From Chroococcidiopsis sp. CCMEE 29 (GTDB taxonomy: Bacteria > Cyanobacteriota > Cyanobacteriia > Cyanobacteriales > Chroococcidiopsidaceae), in contig NZ_CP083761.1 in assembly GCF_023558375.1 (NCBI RefSeq), forward strand, positions 2,598,001 through 2,662,000: 64,000 nt of DNA, read 5' to 3'. Below the pieces are notes generated by a model. That model saw only the letters and a list, made by a program, of their open reading frames with translations, had not been told where the DNA came from and made no database searches. Shown here piece by piece: positions 28,660-42,177 of this stretch (positions are counted from its first letter, which is position 1; each line of letters opens with the position of its first letter). Position numbers and translations under genes: made by a program.

Positions 28660-28737
28660 GGTGGGCAAGCATTGCAGTAACTTTGAGTTTATCGAATGCC
28701 AGATGCTTATAGCCAAGAAGTTTCAGAGCCAAAGGAA

Positions 28738-29463
28738 ATGATTTTTGACCAGTCAGAGTTCGAGCTTCGCTGCGAGTGGGGTCAGCAGGGTGTTAGTCAA
28801 CTGGCTCCTATTAGCGATGTTGTTGTGATTGTAGACGTTCTCTCTTTTTCAACCTGTGTAGAAATTGCCACCAACAATGGCGCGATCGTCTTTCCTTACC
28901 AATGGAAAGATCGGTCAGCTGGTGATTATGCCAAGTCCGTGCAAGCAGAATTGGCAACGAGCAATCGCACCTCCAACAATGGCTATTCTCTCTCGCCTAC
29001 ATCGCTGACTAAGATTCCTACGGGAGCTAAACTGATTCTGCCATCACCCAATGGTTCTTTCCTGACACTGCGTACTGGGACAACACCAACCTTAGCAGGT
29101 TGCTTGCGAAATTGTGAAGTTGTGGCTCAGTTTACTCAAAGGTATGGTCCCAAAGTAGCAGTAATTCCAGCTGGTGAACGGTGGGAAGATGGTACTCTAC
29201 GACCTGCGTTTGAAGACTTGATTGGTGCTGGAGCAATTCTCAGTTATTTGAATGGAAGTCTATCACCAGAAGCAGAAACTGCGGTGACAGTATTTAATGC
29301 CTACAAGCAGGAGTTGCTAGTGTATTTAAGAAAATGCAGTTCTGGTAAAGAGTTAATTGTAAGAGGCTTTGAGTCAGACGTTGAACTTGCTGGAGCAATT
29401 AATATTAGCAGTTGTGTACCTTTGTTCACTAACAATGCCTACGTTAAACAGGTTGTTGTATGA
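28738..29463 (+). CDS. 2-phosphosulfolactate phosphatase family protein (ComB-like)
   Basis: A ComB-family protein of 241 residues when started at MIFDQSEF, which follows a good AAAGGAA ribosome site. An alternative ATG at 28696 adds 14 residues of poor similarity. Family features are DVVVIVDVLSFSTCVEIATNN with the key Asp, the LPSPNGSFLTL loop and IPAGERWEDGTLRPAFEDLIGAGAI. In methanogens ComB dephosphorylates phosphosulfolactate during coenzyme M synthesis. Cyanobacteria lack that cofactor, so the real phosphatase substrate here is open. It is transcribed toward apcE with nearly 500 bases between them. Confidence 0.88.
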   Translation: MIFDQSEFELRCEWGQQGVSQLAPISDVVVIVDVLSFSTCVEIATNNGAIVFPYQWKDRSAGDYAKSVQAELATSNRTSNNGYSLSPTSLTKIPTGAKLILPSPNGSFLTLRTGTTPTLAGCLRNCEVVAQFTQRYGPKVAVIPAGERWEDGTLRPAFEDLIGAGAILSYLNGSLSPEAETAVTVFNAYKQELLVYLRKCSSGKELIVRGFESDVELAGAINISSCVPLFTNNAYVKQVVV

Positions 29464-33361
<3,898 letters not shown>

Positions 33362-33730
33362 AAGGCACTGTAACTGCAACTCAGCCGCTGGAGAGATGAT
33401 CTAAATAATTTGCCCTTGAGCCAGTCAGGGCTACTTGACTGGCCAGGAGGCTTTTTGTCTTCAATTAGTTGGCTAGTAAACATGAAAAGTAACATTACAA
33501 ACTGTTAAGAGCTGACTCAGAAGATGAACCGAATGCCGGAGAATATTTGCGGAAGATAACTGAGTCTGAAAGCTTGTGTAACTGTAAGTACTAAAGCAAT
33601 ATCGCACTGTACTGGCTCAACCTAGGGATTTCCCTGTTGGTTTAAGCAAACAGAGAGATAGGCTCAGTAAGCAAATCGAGTTGCACCAATTTAAATAGAC
33701 CGGTTTCATTATTTTTGGAGGAATCCGTTA
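33362..33730 (+). promoter_or_regulatory. apcE-apcA intergenic leader with hairpin
   Basis: The 369-base spacer contains no gene. A hairpin CCAGTCA - GGGCTACT - TGACTGG (33421-33442), followed by TTTTTG at about 33452, looks like a terminator or processing site that could separate the apcE mRNA from the much more abundant apcAB mRNA. The part nearer apcA is probably a leader with its own promoter. A strong GGAGGA ribosome site precedes the apcA ATG. Confidence 0.6.
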
Positions 33731-34216
33731 ATGAGTATTGTCACGAGAGCAATCGTGAATGCAGACGCCGAAGCTCGCTATCTCAGCCCCGGCGAACTAG
33801 ATCGGATTAAGACATTTGTCACGGATGGTCAGCGTCGCCTGCGCATTGCCCAGGCTCTGACAGACAACCGGGAGCGCATCGTTAGGCAAGCTGGAGACCA
33901 GCTGTTCCAAAAGCGTCCGGATGTTGTTTCTCCTGGTGGGAATGCCTACGGTCAGGAAATGACTGCGACTTGTCTACGGGATCTGGATTACTACCTCCGC
34001 TTGATCACCTACGGTGTTGTGTCTGGTGATGTCACCCCAATTGAAGAAATTGGAGTCGTGGGTGTGCGTGAAATGTACAGAAGCCTCGGCACTCCGATTG
34101 AGGGAGTTGCAGAAGGCGTCCGGGCGATGAAGAATGTCGCTACCTCAATGATGTCTGGAGAAGACGTTAGCGAAGCTGGCGCTTACTTCGATTATCTAAT
34201 CGGTGCCATGCAGTAG
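33731..34216 (+). CDS. apcA: Allophycocyanin alpha subunit
   Basis: A 161-residue core phycobiliprotein subunit that carries one phycocyanobilin at Cys81 (in [12 protein letters not shown]). It pairs with ApcB into (alpha-beta)3 discs in the phycobilisome core and passes energy to ApcE/ApcD and the photosystems. The sequence [20 protein letters not shown] is the standard start, and the length is canonical. A GGAGGA Shine-Dalgarno lies close by. apcB follows after 60 bases. Confidence 0.98.
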   Translation: MSIVTRAIVNADAEARYLSPGELDRIKTFVTDGQRRLRIAQALTDNRERIVRQAGDQLFQKRPDVVSPGGNAYGQEMTATCLRDLDYYLRLITYGVVSGDVTPIEEIGVVGVREMYRSLGTPIEGVAEGVRAMKNVATSMMSGEDVSEAGAYFDYLIGAMQ

Positions 34217-34276
34217 GGCAATTGCTCTCTACTGATTGAGGATTTCAACTTTGTGTGACATTAAGGAAGCAAAACA

Positions 34277-34762
34277 ATGCAAGACGCAATTACCTCTGTA
34301 ATCAATTCTTCGGACGTTCAAGGTAGGTACCTGGACAACTCCGCTATGGAGAAGCTCAGGGGCTACTTCCAAACCGGTGAACTGCGGGTACGGGCAGCTA
34401 CAACAATCAGCGCTAATGCAGCGGCGATCGTCAAAGAAGCCGTAGCGAAGTCTTTGCTGTACTCTGACATTACTCGTCCGGGTGGAAATATGTACACCAC
34501 TCGTCGTTATGCTGCCTGCATTCGCGATTTGGACTACTACCTACGCTATAGCACCTATGCGATGCTAGCTGGCGATCCTTCAATCTTGGATGAGCGCGTG
34601 CTCAATGGCTTGAAAGAAACCTACAATTCTCTGGGTGTACCCATTGGCGCTACTGTTCAAGCAATCCAAGCAATGAAAGAAGTAACTGCCAGCCTTGTTG
34701 GTCCCGATGCTGGTAAGGAAATGGGTGTTTACTTAGACTACATCTGTTCTGGCTTGAGCTAA
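34277..34762 (+). CDS. apcB: Allophycocyanin beta subunit
   Basis: The 161-residue partner of ApcA, with the chromophore Cys81 in [13 protein letters not shown]. Asn71 in TRPGGNMY is the residue normally methylated to gamma-N-methylasparagine, and it is present. Sequence and length are typical. The short spacer from apcA (with AAGGAAG before the ATG) and the conserved order argue for cotranscription. Between it and apcC lies a 359-base spacer with a long inverted repeat. Confidence 0.98.
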   Translation: MQDAITSVINSSDVQGRYLDNSAMEKLRGYFQTGELRVRAATTISANAAAIVKEAVAKSLLYSDITRPGGNMYTTRRYAACIRDLDYYLRYSTYAMLAGDPSILDERVLNGLKETYNSLGVPIGATVQAIQAMKEVTASLVGPDAGKEMGVYLDYICSGLS

Positions 34763-34816
34763 GTACCCAGCCGCCGATCAAGGCTGAGATTCGATAGCTC
34801 TAAGGCAATCGTTTTA

Positions 34817-34928
34817 TTAAGGTCTGGGAGTCGGTCGTGAGTGCTAGAACGTTCTGCCGCTTGTCGGACTCAAATTTAGTCGATGAGTGTTAGCGGTCTA
34901 GTATTGATGCTTGACTCCCAGTCTTTAA
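34817..34928 (+). repeat. Long-range inverted repeat between apcB and apcC
   Basis: TTAAGGTCTGGGAGTC (34817-34832) is complementary to GACTCCCAGTCTTTAA (34913-34928) at 14 of 16 positions, enclosing about 80 bases that can form further short stems. In the mRNA it would make a large closed structure after apcB, followed by an A-rich stretch rather than a T-run. It may stabilise the apcAB 3' end or reduce read-through into apcC, matching the higher dose of ApcA/B over ApcC. This function is inferred. Confidence 0.65.
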
Positions 34929-35121
34929 GGTCAAAAAAGATGAAGATTGGTCAATTATAAATTTCTACGTGAGTCTACCCCCTATTCCCAAGCAAAACCC
35001 GCAGGATAGGGAAAGTTATTAGGGTAGCGATCGCCAAGTGCATGCTATGAGGTTAGAGCGCTGCACTCAAAACAATTGAAATCAAAAATTTTTCTACACT
35101 CAATACAGGAGATGACAATTC

Positions 35122-35325
35122 ATGCGGATGTTTAAAGTCACTGCTTGTGTTCCCAGCCAAACTCGGATTCGGACACAGCGGGAACTGCAAAATACTTATT
35201 TCACCAAGCTAGTTCCCTATGACAACTGGTTTCGGGAACAGCAGCGCATCATGAAAATGGGTGGCAAAATTGTCAAGGTGGAGTTGGCTACTGGTAAACC
35301 TGGCACAAATACAGGGTTAGCGTAA
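35122..35325 (+). CDS. apcC: Phycobilisome small core linker ApcC (LC)
   Basis: A 67-residue core-capping linker of the CpcD/ApcC (PF01383-type) fold, MRMFKVTACVPSQTRIRTQR at the start. It sits at the ends of core cylinders and stabilises allophycocyanin trimers. The sequence is almost invariant in cyanobacteria. A CAGGAGAT ribosome site precedes the ATG. It is the last apc gene, and a terminator follows after about 30 bases. Confidence 0.98.
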   Translation: MRMFKVTACVPSQTRIRTQRELQNTYFTKLVPYDNWFREQQRIMKMGGKIVKVELATGKPGTNTGLA

Positions 35326-35355
35326 TTTCACCACAGAGTTTGCTGTTAGAAGTTG

Positions 35356-35387
35356 AAAGGAGGTCTTTATTTACCTCCTTTTTTTGT
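35356..35387 (+). terminator. Rho-independent terminator of the apc operon
   Basis: AAAGGAGGT - CTTTATTT - ACCTCCTTTTTTT forms a stem of about 8 bp (AAGGAGGT/ACCTCCTT) running into seven T, right after apcC. Confidence 0.9.
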
Positions 35388-35769
35388 GTCAAGGTATCTT
35401 TGGCGATAGCAATTTTGGATTTTAGATTTTGGAGCCACTTGCATGTGGGGGTCTCCCCCCCATCCCCAGAGGGGACCCCGAGCCCCCCCGCCCTTGCAAA
35501 GTGGCGTGATTTTGGATTGAGCAACTGGTGGTGCGAGCTAGTTTCAGAGTAGCCATTTCTAGCTTGCTTAACCGAAAATGGTTGAGACAATGGTGATCGC
35601 GCTCTCAAAACTGAGTTCCGCTATACTCCTATTGTCACGAACAGATTTACTCTGTTGCTACAAAATTACCTATGACCTATTTTCTTTCTACTCCCCCTGC
35701 CTCCCCCGCCTTCCCTGCTCCCCCTGCCGCCTCAATGGATAGTCTTTGCGTGGAAAGGGAGTAGCTGCC
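35388..35769. other. Repeat-containing spacer between apcC terminator and ftsW-like gene
   Basis: The spacer holds a palindromic element at 35434-35505. GCCACTTGCA faces TGCAAAGTGGC (one-base difference), with an inner GGGGTCTCC...GGGGACCCC-type GC-rich core, flanked by ATTTTGGATT direct repeats on both sides. The rest (35640-35745) is a pyrimidine-rich CTCCCCCTGCC string. No gene is supported here. Confidence 0.6.
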
Positions 35770-36951
35770 GTGGAACTACGCCGTCTAATTCCTTTTTTTG
35801 ATGCTTCTATTCCTCAATGGGCTATTCAAGCTCGATTATTGCGCTGGCTGACATTTCTCTGGCTAATTGTAGGATTGGTGCTTCTGTTCTCAGCCTCCTA
35901 TCCGGTTGGCAACACCTATTATGGTGATGGACTGTACTACTTTAAGCGCCAACTCCTGTGGGTAATACTTGGCTTAGTGGGATTTAATTTCTTAGTCCAT
36001 TCCCCTTTGCGTAATATCCTGGGTGTATCTCACTGGTTCTTGCTAGGACTATTAGGACTGATTTTCCTCACCCTAATTCCAGGAATTGGAATTAATGACC
36101 TCGGCTCAACCCGTCGGCTTTCTCTAGGACCAATTCCGATTCAACCATCAGAATTAATCAAGCCCTTTTTGGTGCTACAGAGCGCTCGCCTTTTTGGTCA
36201 GTGGAACAGGATTCGGTGGAGTGCCCGCCTCTTTTGGTTGTTCATGTTTGCGCTTGTACTGGGGGGGATTCTACTCCAGCCGAACTTGAGTACAACAGCC
36301 TTGTGCGGTATCACTATTTGGCTAGTAGCACTGGCAGCTGGCTTACCTTATCTCTACTTGGGAGGGACTGCTGTTAGTGGCTTAGCCCTGGCATTTGTCA
36401 GTATTAGCACGCGAGACTACCAGCGGCGGCGGGTGATGTCGTTCCTCAATCCCTGGGCTGACTCCATGCAGGATGGGTACCAGCTCGTTCAAAGTTTATT
36501 GGCAGTTGGCTCTGGTGGTGTTTGGGGAACTGGATTTGGATTATCCCAACAAAAGTTGTTTTATTTGCCTATTCAGTATACTGATTTTATTTTTGCTGTA
36601 TTTGCAGAAGAGTTTGGCTTTATTGGCTGTTTGCTGCTGTTGCTGCTGCTAATGGTTTATGCAACATTGGCTTTATTTGTAGCTTTCAATGCTCACAATC
36701 CTGTACATCGGCTGGTGGCGATCGGTGCCATGATTTTGATGGTAGGACAGTCAATGCTCAATATTGGTGTGGCAACGGGGGTTCTACCCACCACGGGTTT
36801 GCCCTTACCACTGGTTAGTTATGGTGGAAATTCAATGGTTGCTAGCTTGCTAGTGGCTGGTTTGCTAATTCGCGTGGCACGAGAGAGCAATGAAGCCCAG
36901 GTAGTCTCATTGCATGGTGACTCAAGAAATGAGCGATCGCGCCTAGTTTAG
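35770..36951 (+). CDS. ftsW: FtsW/RodA/SpoVE-family peptidoglycan polymerase (SEDS), FtsW-like
   Basis: A SEDS glycosyltransferase, 393 residues when started at GTG 35770 (VELRRLIPF), which has a GGGAG site upstream. A TTG at 35746 is the alternative. About ten membrane helices are visible. Conserved marks are LGSTRRLSLGPIPIQPSELI with its catalytic-region PSE, QPNLSTTALCG, the RVMSFLNPWAD segment, DGYQLVQSLLAVGSGG, and the TDFIFAVFAEEFGF signature. In cyanobacteria FtsW acts in septal wall synthesis with a class B PBP. RodA is the alternative reading and cannot be strictly excluded. It follows apcC but has its own spacer and is probably independent. Confidence 0.88.
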   Translation: MELRRLIPFFDASIPQWAIQARLLRWLTFLWLIVGLVLLFSASYPVGNTYYGDGLYYFKRQLLWVILGLVGFNFLVHSPLRNILGVSHWFLLGLLGLIFLTLIPGIGINDLGSTRRLSLGPIPIQPSELIKPFLVLQSARLFGQWNRIRWSARLFWLFMFALVLGGILLQPNLSTTALCGITIWLVALAAGLPYLYLGGTAVSGLALAFVSISTRDYQRRRVMSFLNPWADSMQDGYQLVQSLLAVGSGGVWGTGFGLSQQKLFYLPIQYTDFIFAVFAEEFGFIGCLLLLLLLMVYATLALFVAFNAHNPVHRLVAIGAMILMVGQSMLNIGVATGVLPTTGLPLPLVSYGGNSMVASLLVAGLLIRVARESNEAQVVSLHGDSRNERSRLV

Positions 36952-36978
36952 TAGAGAGCAAGCAATTTCAGCTAACTC

Positions 36979-37779
36979 TTACTTCATTGCCACAACTGCC
37001 AAATTCCAGGCAAATCGCTTCATCAAAGGCATCTTTTTTAAAATCCCATCTACCTTTTCTAACCGTCGATATTCTGGTTCTAGTCTTGCCTGTTCAATAA
37101 TAATCTTTTTCCAATAACGCTCCTGATTGGGGTCAACCTTCTCAATCAGATAAAAGCGCAAAAAAATCCACAGACTTGCCAGCCAAAACGTATCATAAGT
37201 CGTTTGGGAAAAATGCGATCGCACAAAATTAACAATATCAATATCCAACGGTGTTTCGTCCTCTGTTCGCACCTTAGTAGCGATACGACGGTATACATTA
37301 ATAACTGGATTGTGCCTCAAGGGGTCCCAAAAACAAGCTTTTCCACCAGGTTTGAGAACACGATGCATTTCCAGAATAGCTGCACGAGGATCTGGCAAAT
37401 GGTGCAGCAAGTTAGAGGCGTAAACGAAATCGAAAGTATTGTCAGGACAATCGAGGGCGATCGCATTCATTGTCCGTCCTTGGATCTGGACACCATTGGC
37501 TGCTGCCAGCTTTAGCGCCACTTCCACCATGCCAGGAGAATAGTCAGATGCCACACACAATGCCCCTTTTTTGGCAAAGTAGACACTATTTTCCCCAGCA
37601 CCGCAGCCTAAATCCAGCAGTCGCTTGCCTTTAATATCCCCCATGTGTTTCAGGATAAATCGATTTTCTGGGGCAGTACAGGCTTCAAAATAATCTGCCA
37701 CCTGAATGCCGTCCACATCAATGGCAGCTGCCCAAGCATCGTGAAATTGCCGTTCTCGTTCTAGAGTTTCATCTTCCAT
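36979..37779 (-). CDS. Class I SAM-dependent methyltransferase (UbiE/Methyltransf_11 type)
   Basis: This 266-residue protein shows motif I LLDLGCGAGENSVYFAKKG (about residues 53-71) and ASDYSPGMVEVAL for ribose binding. NTFDFVYASNLLHHLPDPRAA (motif IV) and LKPGGKACFWDPLRHNP follow. The C-terminal 100 residues are hydrophobic/aromatic and may bind a lipid or sugar-lipid substrate (residues about 195-215 FWLASLWIFLRFYLIEKV). The acceptor is unknown. It is convergent with ftsW with 27 bases between stops. The gene upstream (37841-39949) shares its strand and encodes a GT-C-like membrane protein, so a role in envelope or glycolipid modification is possible. Confidence 0.85.
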   Translation of the reverse strand: MEDETLERERQFHDAWAAAIDVDGIQVADYFEACTAPENRFILKHMGDIKGKRLLDLGCGAGENSVYFAKKGALCVASDYSPGMVEVALKLAAANGVQIQGRTMNAIALDCPDNTFDFVYASNLLHHLPDPRAAILEMHRVLKPGGKACFWDPLRHNPVINVYRRIATKVRTEDETPLDIDIVNFVRSHFSQTTYDTFWLASLWIFLRFYLIEKVDPNQERYWKKIIIEQARLEPEYRRLEKVDGILKKMPLMKRFAWNLAVVAMK

Positions 37780-37840
37780 TCAGTTTTATATTCTACTCAG
37801 ACTTTCAAAAGACGGGTTTTAAGCTTTTATTAAAAATACT

Positions 37841-39949
37841 CTATTTTGGTTTCGATAATGTAAGTGAATTAATTTCTATCCGACAACTATCAACTAAATC
37901 GTTTTTATTGCCGCTCAACACATCAAGCAGTAAATAGGTGGCGTTTTGACCTTTAAGTGATAATTTAAACCTAGATGAATTATTTAAATCTTCAACTTCA
38001 GCAAAATTGATTGTCTCACCTGCCTGGTTGAGCATTGCTAATTTTAGAGATGCACTAGTACACTGGTTATCTAAAAAAGTAATTGCACCAGTAACTTCAA
38101 CCTTTTCTGAGAGCGAGCCTAAATAGAGGAGAGATTTTACTTGTCTTGGGGTAGAATTGCGATCGCCTGAATTTTTACTAATTGCAGTGATTGGCAAGGA
38201 CTGACTCAAAGTCATCCAATCCGACTGTCCACTCGGTCTTTCACCAATTCGCTGCTGCATGGCTGAAAGCGTTCGCACAGATGTTTCCAGTGAAGTTGGA
38301 CGAATGCGTTGATAAATGCATACCTTGACACCTTTATCCAAGACAAACTCTACAGGTAATTGTTTAAAATCCTGAGCAATTTCCCAATTTTGAATAAAGG
38401 CATCAAACACAACTCTAACCACATCTTGTTCTCCAGTTCGCAAAACTTGTTCGTCGGTTGGCAAAATGTGTTGGAAAAGTGTAGGAATTACCACATATTG
38501 TGCTTGTAGCAGTGGATTGAGCGGATAATAATCGCGAGAATCAACTTGTGGAATTGACAAAACGTTTAATCTTCTACCTGCTTGTCCATTTAGTGTCTGC
38601 TCAGCACTTGTCACAACTGTTAGATTGAACAGGTTGGAAGCAGCTACAACATAAATTGGTTCTCGATTGGGAGTCAATTGACGCAGGTATTCAACCAATC
38701 GCAAAATTTCATCATAGTCTTTACGCACCAACGGCGGATAACTGGCTGCAAATAGGGGACGCACTGAATTGTTGAACGCTCCAATCGGAGTTAATCCCAT
38801 GACTATATTGCAGACAAGATAAATACCAGCAGCACCTAGCATTAGAGTGCGTGTTTTTCCTTTGAGCGTATCCCACGCTGTCCAGATAAAAGCCACAATT
38901 CCCAGCACTACTAAGGGTGTGACGTGTAGAGTGTAATGGACATACCCATAACGTAGTATGACTAACCACTCTATTAAAGAGATGATGCCGGACAGTAAGA
39001 TAAATATAGTGCTCGGAAGAGCCAATCTTCGGGTGAGGATACCAGCAGCAAACCCTAGGAGCACAAGCATCCAAGTTGCCCAGCCATAGAAGGAGGCGTA
39101 ACGCTGTAAAATCTCTCTAAATGGCAGGCTCCAGGCAGCGTAAAGAGTTTTGTAATCAATTGTCAAGGCACGGTAGGTAAACTCCCACGCGCAAGTAACT
39201 AAAGTAGCAAAGCTAGTTGCAGCAATTAAACTAACCCCCACCCCATTCTTTAGCAAACGCTGCCAAGCTCTACGCGGATGGAGTCTTACTTCAACCCAGA
39301 AAACTATCAAGAAACATAGAGTAATCGCACCTAAAAAAGCAATTACTGCGTAAGCAAAATGGCGGCGAAATAGGATGGCTGCTGCCAGTAAAAATCCAAT
39401 GATTGGAATTTGCCACCACTGCTTGAGGTTGACATCTTGCAAGTAGACTAAAACAGCCAGTGCAATGAGTAAGGCTCCCCCCGTGTCAGGATATCCGCGC
39501 AGCGTTGAAGCCCAAACAGTCGGTGTCAGTAAGGTAAGCAATGCTGTTAACCAAAAAACAGCACGCGGATAACCTGGGATAAGCTTAGTAGCAATGGCTC
39601 CCAACACCAAGCTGAAGGGCAGTAGATAAACCAGTGCTAGGCTGAGGATGTAAACGAGACGAGAGTTTCCAAAAGTTAGTAGGAACGGGAGTAGCGGTAG
39701 GGTGAAAAGCCTGTTGTAGTTACCAGCAATAGACTTGTATACCTGCTGTGTTGCTTTATCAGGTGACTCACGAAAGGCGATCGCTATTTCAGTCGCACCA
39801 GCATGATAGTTTAGAAAGTCCCACCAATAAAAGGTATGCTCACTCGATACGTAGACCAGAGTGATGGTTACTGTCATCAGCACCAGCAAGGCAATTAAGC
39901 CAAAATTGGCTGCAAACCTCCGATCCAGCCAAGACGAATTGAGCGGCAT
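37841..39949 (-). CDS. Multi-helix membrane protein, GT-C glycosyltransferase-like
   Basis: This 702-residue protein has about 11-12 hydrophobic helices in residues 15-395 and then a soluble C-terminal region of about 300 residues. The first extracytoplasmic loop carries an acidic/aromatic motif (TFYWWDFLNYHAGATEI), as in GT-C transferases that use lipid-linked sugars. The C-terminal part has a GEQDVVRVVFDAF segment and ends with beta-rich sequence. The family resembles conserved cyanobacterial hypothetical glycosyltransferases; donor and acceptor are unknown. It begins four bases after the leuA stop, an apparent operon that may be only a transcriptional accident. Confidence 0.65.
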   Translation of the reverse strand: MPLNSSWLDRRFAANFGLIALLVLMTVTITLVYVSSEHTFYWWDFLNYHAGATEIAIAFRESPDKATQQVYKSIAGNYNRLFTLPLLPFLLTFGNSRLVYILSLALVYLLPFSLVLGAIATKLIPGYPRAVFWLTALLTLLTPTVWASTLRGYPDTGGALLIALAVLVYLQDVNLKQWWQIPIIGFLLAAAILFRRHFAYAVIAFLGAITLCFLIVFWVEVRLHPRRAWQRLLKNGVGVSLIAATSFATLVTCAWEFTYRALTIDYKTLYAAWSLPFREILQRYASFYGWATWMLVLLGFAAGILTRRLALPSTIFILLSGIISLIEWLVILRYGYVHYTLHVTPLVVLGIVAFIWTAWDTLKGKTRTLMLGAAGIYLVCNIVMGLTPIGAFNNSVRPLFAASYPPLVRKDYDEILRLVEYLRQLTPNREPIYVVAASNLFNLTVVTSAEQTLNGQAGRRLNVLSIPQVDSRDYYPLNPLLQAQYVVIPTLFQHILPTDEQVLRTGEQDVVRVVFDAFIQNWEIAQDFKQLPVEFVLDKGVKVCIYQRIRPTSLETSVRTLSAMQQRIGERPSGQSDWMTLSQSLPITAISKNSGDRNSTPRQVKSLLYLGSLSEKVEVTGAITFLDNQCTSASLKLAMLNQAGETINFAEVEDLNNSSRFKLSLKGQNATYLLLDVLSGNKNDLVDSCRIEINSLTLSKPK

Positions 39950-39953
39950 ATTA

Positions 39954-41582
39954 TCAAGCTTGTTCTGTTGCAGCCTGAATCACTGGTTCTTTTGGCAAGG
40001 ACGTTCTTTGAGTTTGCAACGCTGCACAAAGCCGATTTAGAGCGTTCACATAAGCCTGAGCGGAAGCGACAATAATATCGGTGTTAGCCGCATGACCAGA
40101 AAATATCTGATTATCATGCCGCAGCCGGATAGTTACTTCCCCAATCGCATCAATCCCAGCGGTTACAGATTGGACAGAAAATTCAATCAGTTGGTTTGGT
40201 ACATTCACCACGCGATTAATTGCCTTGTATACGGCATCGACAGGTCCAGTGCCAATGGCAGCATCAGTCAATTCTTCACCGGCTGGGGTGCGGAGGGTAA
40301 CAGTTGCAGTCGGACGAGCACGATCGCCACAGGAAACTTGTACTAATTCCAGGCGGAATATTTCTGGACTGGACTGGATTTCATCATTGGCGATCGCTGC
40401 CAAATCCCAATCGGAAATTTCTTTTTTCTTATCTGCTAAGTCTTTAAACCGCAAAAACGCTTTATTTAACTCTGTCTCCGATAGTTCAAACCCCAATTCT
40501 TTCATCCGCGTGCGGAAGGCGTTGCGCCCCGAATGCTTGCCCAGTACAATCTGATTATCGGTCAAGCCAATCGATTGGGCATCCATGATTTCATAAGTAA
40601 GCTTGTTCTTCAGCACACCATCTTGGTGGATGCCAGATTCATGAGCAAAAGCATTCGCCCCGACAATTGCCTTATTCGGCTGCACCAACATCCCAGTCAA
40701 GTTAGAAACCAACCGGGAAGTTTTGTAAATCTGGCGGGTATCAATATTAGTCAACGGTTCCTCAGAATCAACTGGGCGTCCTAGATACGGGTTAAAGTAC
40801 TGCCGCCTTACATGCAAAGCCATTACCAGCTCTTCCAGCGCCGCGTTGCCAGCGCGTTCTCCAATTCCGTTGATCGTACATTCTAGCTGTCGCGCTCCGT
40901 TCTTGACAGCTTCTAGGAAGTTAGCTACAGCTAGACCTAGATCGTTATGACCGTGAACAGAAATAATCGCTTGGTCAATGTTAGGAACATTTTCTTTAAT
41001 GCCCCGAATTAACGCCCCAAATTCGCTCGGGGTGGTGTAACCTACGGTGTCGGGAATATTGATGGTTTTCGCACCCGCAGCGATCGCTCGTTCTAGCACC
41101 TGGTATAAATACTCTGGCTCGCTGCGTACAGCATCCATCGGTGAGAATTCCACGTCATCCATGAAGGATTTAGCATAGGCAACCATTTCTTCGGCGATTG
41201 CCAGCACCTCAGCTCTTGATTTCTTTAGCTGATACTCCAGGTGAATATCTGAGGTGGAAATAAATGTATGAATTCTTGCCTTAGCCGCTGGTTTTAATGC
41301 TTCTGCTGCTGCTTTAATATCGTCTTTGATTGCTCTTGCCAAACTACAGATTACAGGACCATCTTCTGTTCCCACTGTCTGAGCAATCTTCTTCACCGCC
41401 TCAAAATCCCCAGGACTAGCAAAAGCAAAACCTGCCTCAATTACATCTATCCCCAGACGAGCTAGTTGCCGCGCGATCGCCAGCTTCTCATCTACGTTTA
41501 AAGTTGCTCCTGGGCACTGCTCACCATCCCGTAGTGTTGTATCAAAAATGATGATCCGGTCTTGTTTTAATTGATTTTCCAT
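39954..41582 (-). CDS. leuA: 2-isopropylmalate synthase
   Basis: LeuA, 542 residues when started at [20 protein letters not shown]. Sixteen extra upstream codons are open but lack similarity. It condenses 2-oxoisovalerate with acetyl-CoA, the first committed step of leucine synthesis. Motifs are [16 protein letters not shown] (the R-D-G metal/substrate site), [19 protein letters not shown] with the metal-binding His pair, and [16 protein letters not shown]. The C-terminal 150 residues (about 390-540) are the allosteric leucine-binding domain ([20 protein letters not shown]), so feedback inhibition by leucine is expected. Length and domain set are normal for the cyanobacterial LeuA type 1. Confidence 0.96.
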   Translation of the reverse strand: MENQLKQDRIIIFDTTLRDGEQCPGATLNVDEKLAIARQLARLGIDVIEAGFAFASPGDFEAVKKIAQTVGTEDGPVICSLARAIKDDIKAAAEALKPAAKARIHTFISTSDIHLEYQLKKSRAEVLAIAEEMVAYAKSFMDDVEFSPMDAVRSEPEYLYQVLERAIAAGAKTINIPDTVGYTTPSEFGALIRGIKENVPNIDQAIISVHGHNDLGLAVANFLEAVKNGARQLECTINGIGERAGNAALEELVMALHVRRQYFNPYLGRPVDSEEPLTNIDTRQIYKTSRLVSNLTGMLVQPNKAIVGANAFAHESGIHQDGVLKNKLTYEIMDAQSIGLTDNQIVLGKHSGRNAFRTRMKELGFELSETELNKAFLRFKDLADKKKEISDWDLAAIANDEIQSSPEIFRLELVQVSCGDRARPTATVTLRTPAGEELTDAAIGTGPVDAVYKAINRVVNVPNQLIEFSVQSVTAGIDAIGEVTIRLRHDNQIFSGHAANTDIIVASAQAYVNALNRLCAALQTQRTSLPKEPVIQAATEQA

Positions 41583-41658
41583 AGGTCTAAAAATTAATTC
41601 CTCTTTAATTCTACTTTTCAATAATCTCAACTCTCGCCCTTACCAATCAATACCTAAT

Positions 41659-42177
41659 TTAATAGTCAAGTTTCTCTATGTACTGGCGAATATCATTTAA
41701 ATCAATGTATCGATCAGTAGCATTACGCAACTCTCTAGCAATCATGCCTTCTGTAGATACCACTGTAATCTGCGTATTTTTTGAACGTAATAGTTCGATG
41801 GCTCGCTCAAAATCTCCATCACCACTAAATAGAACCACACGATCATACTGGTCCACTGTGTTAAACATATCTACCACGATTTCTATATCTAAATTTGCTT
41901 TTTGCGAGTATCGACCCGAGGTGTCATCGTAGTATTCTTTGAGAATTTTGGTACGAACTGTGTATCCCAGGCTAATAAGAGCATCGCGGAATCCACGCTG
42001 GTCTTGTGGATCTTTTAAGCCTGTGTACCAAAAGGCATTGATCAGCACTGTATCTGGCTGTTCTTTTCTAAAGTAGTCCAACACCCGTCTGGGGTCGAAA
42101 AACCAGCCATTTTTTTGTTGAGCATAGAACATATTGTTTCCGTCTACAAAAATAGACAGACGGTTCATTGATCGCAT
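41659..42177 (-). CDS. NYN-domain protein, LabA/DUF88 family
   Basis: A 172-residue single NYN (PIN-like nuclease) domain. The acidic site is formed by Asp in SIFVDGNNMFYAQQ near the N-terminus, NAFWYTGLKDPQDQ in the middle and VVLFSGDGDFERAIELL toward the end. The C-terminal RELRNATDRYIDLNDI is typical of the LabA group. In Synechococcus LabA affects circadian output through KaiC/RpaA, and NYN proteins in general may cleave RNA. Which applies here is unknown. An alternative start at the fourth codon (MNRLSIFV) is possible. It lies 76 bases before leuA on the same strand. Confidence 0.85.
   Translation of the reverse strand: MRSMNRLSIFVDGNNMFYAQQKNGWFFDPRRVLDYFRKEQPDTVLINAFWYTGLKDPQDQRGFRDALISLGYTVRTKILKEYYDDTSGRYSQKANLDIEIVVDMFNTVDQYDRVVLFSGDGDFERAIELLRSKNTQITVVSTEGMIARELRNATDRYIDLNDIRQYIEKLDY

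Noticed and set aside
27466-28716. Longer start for the methyltransferase upstream of atp1
   Set aside because: The first 19 codons (MAISIWHSINSKLLQ) do not look conserved, and MSDSQAIS is the better start.
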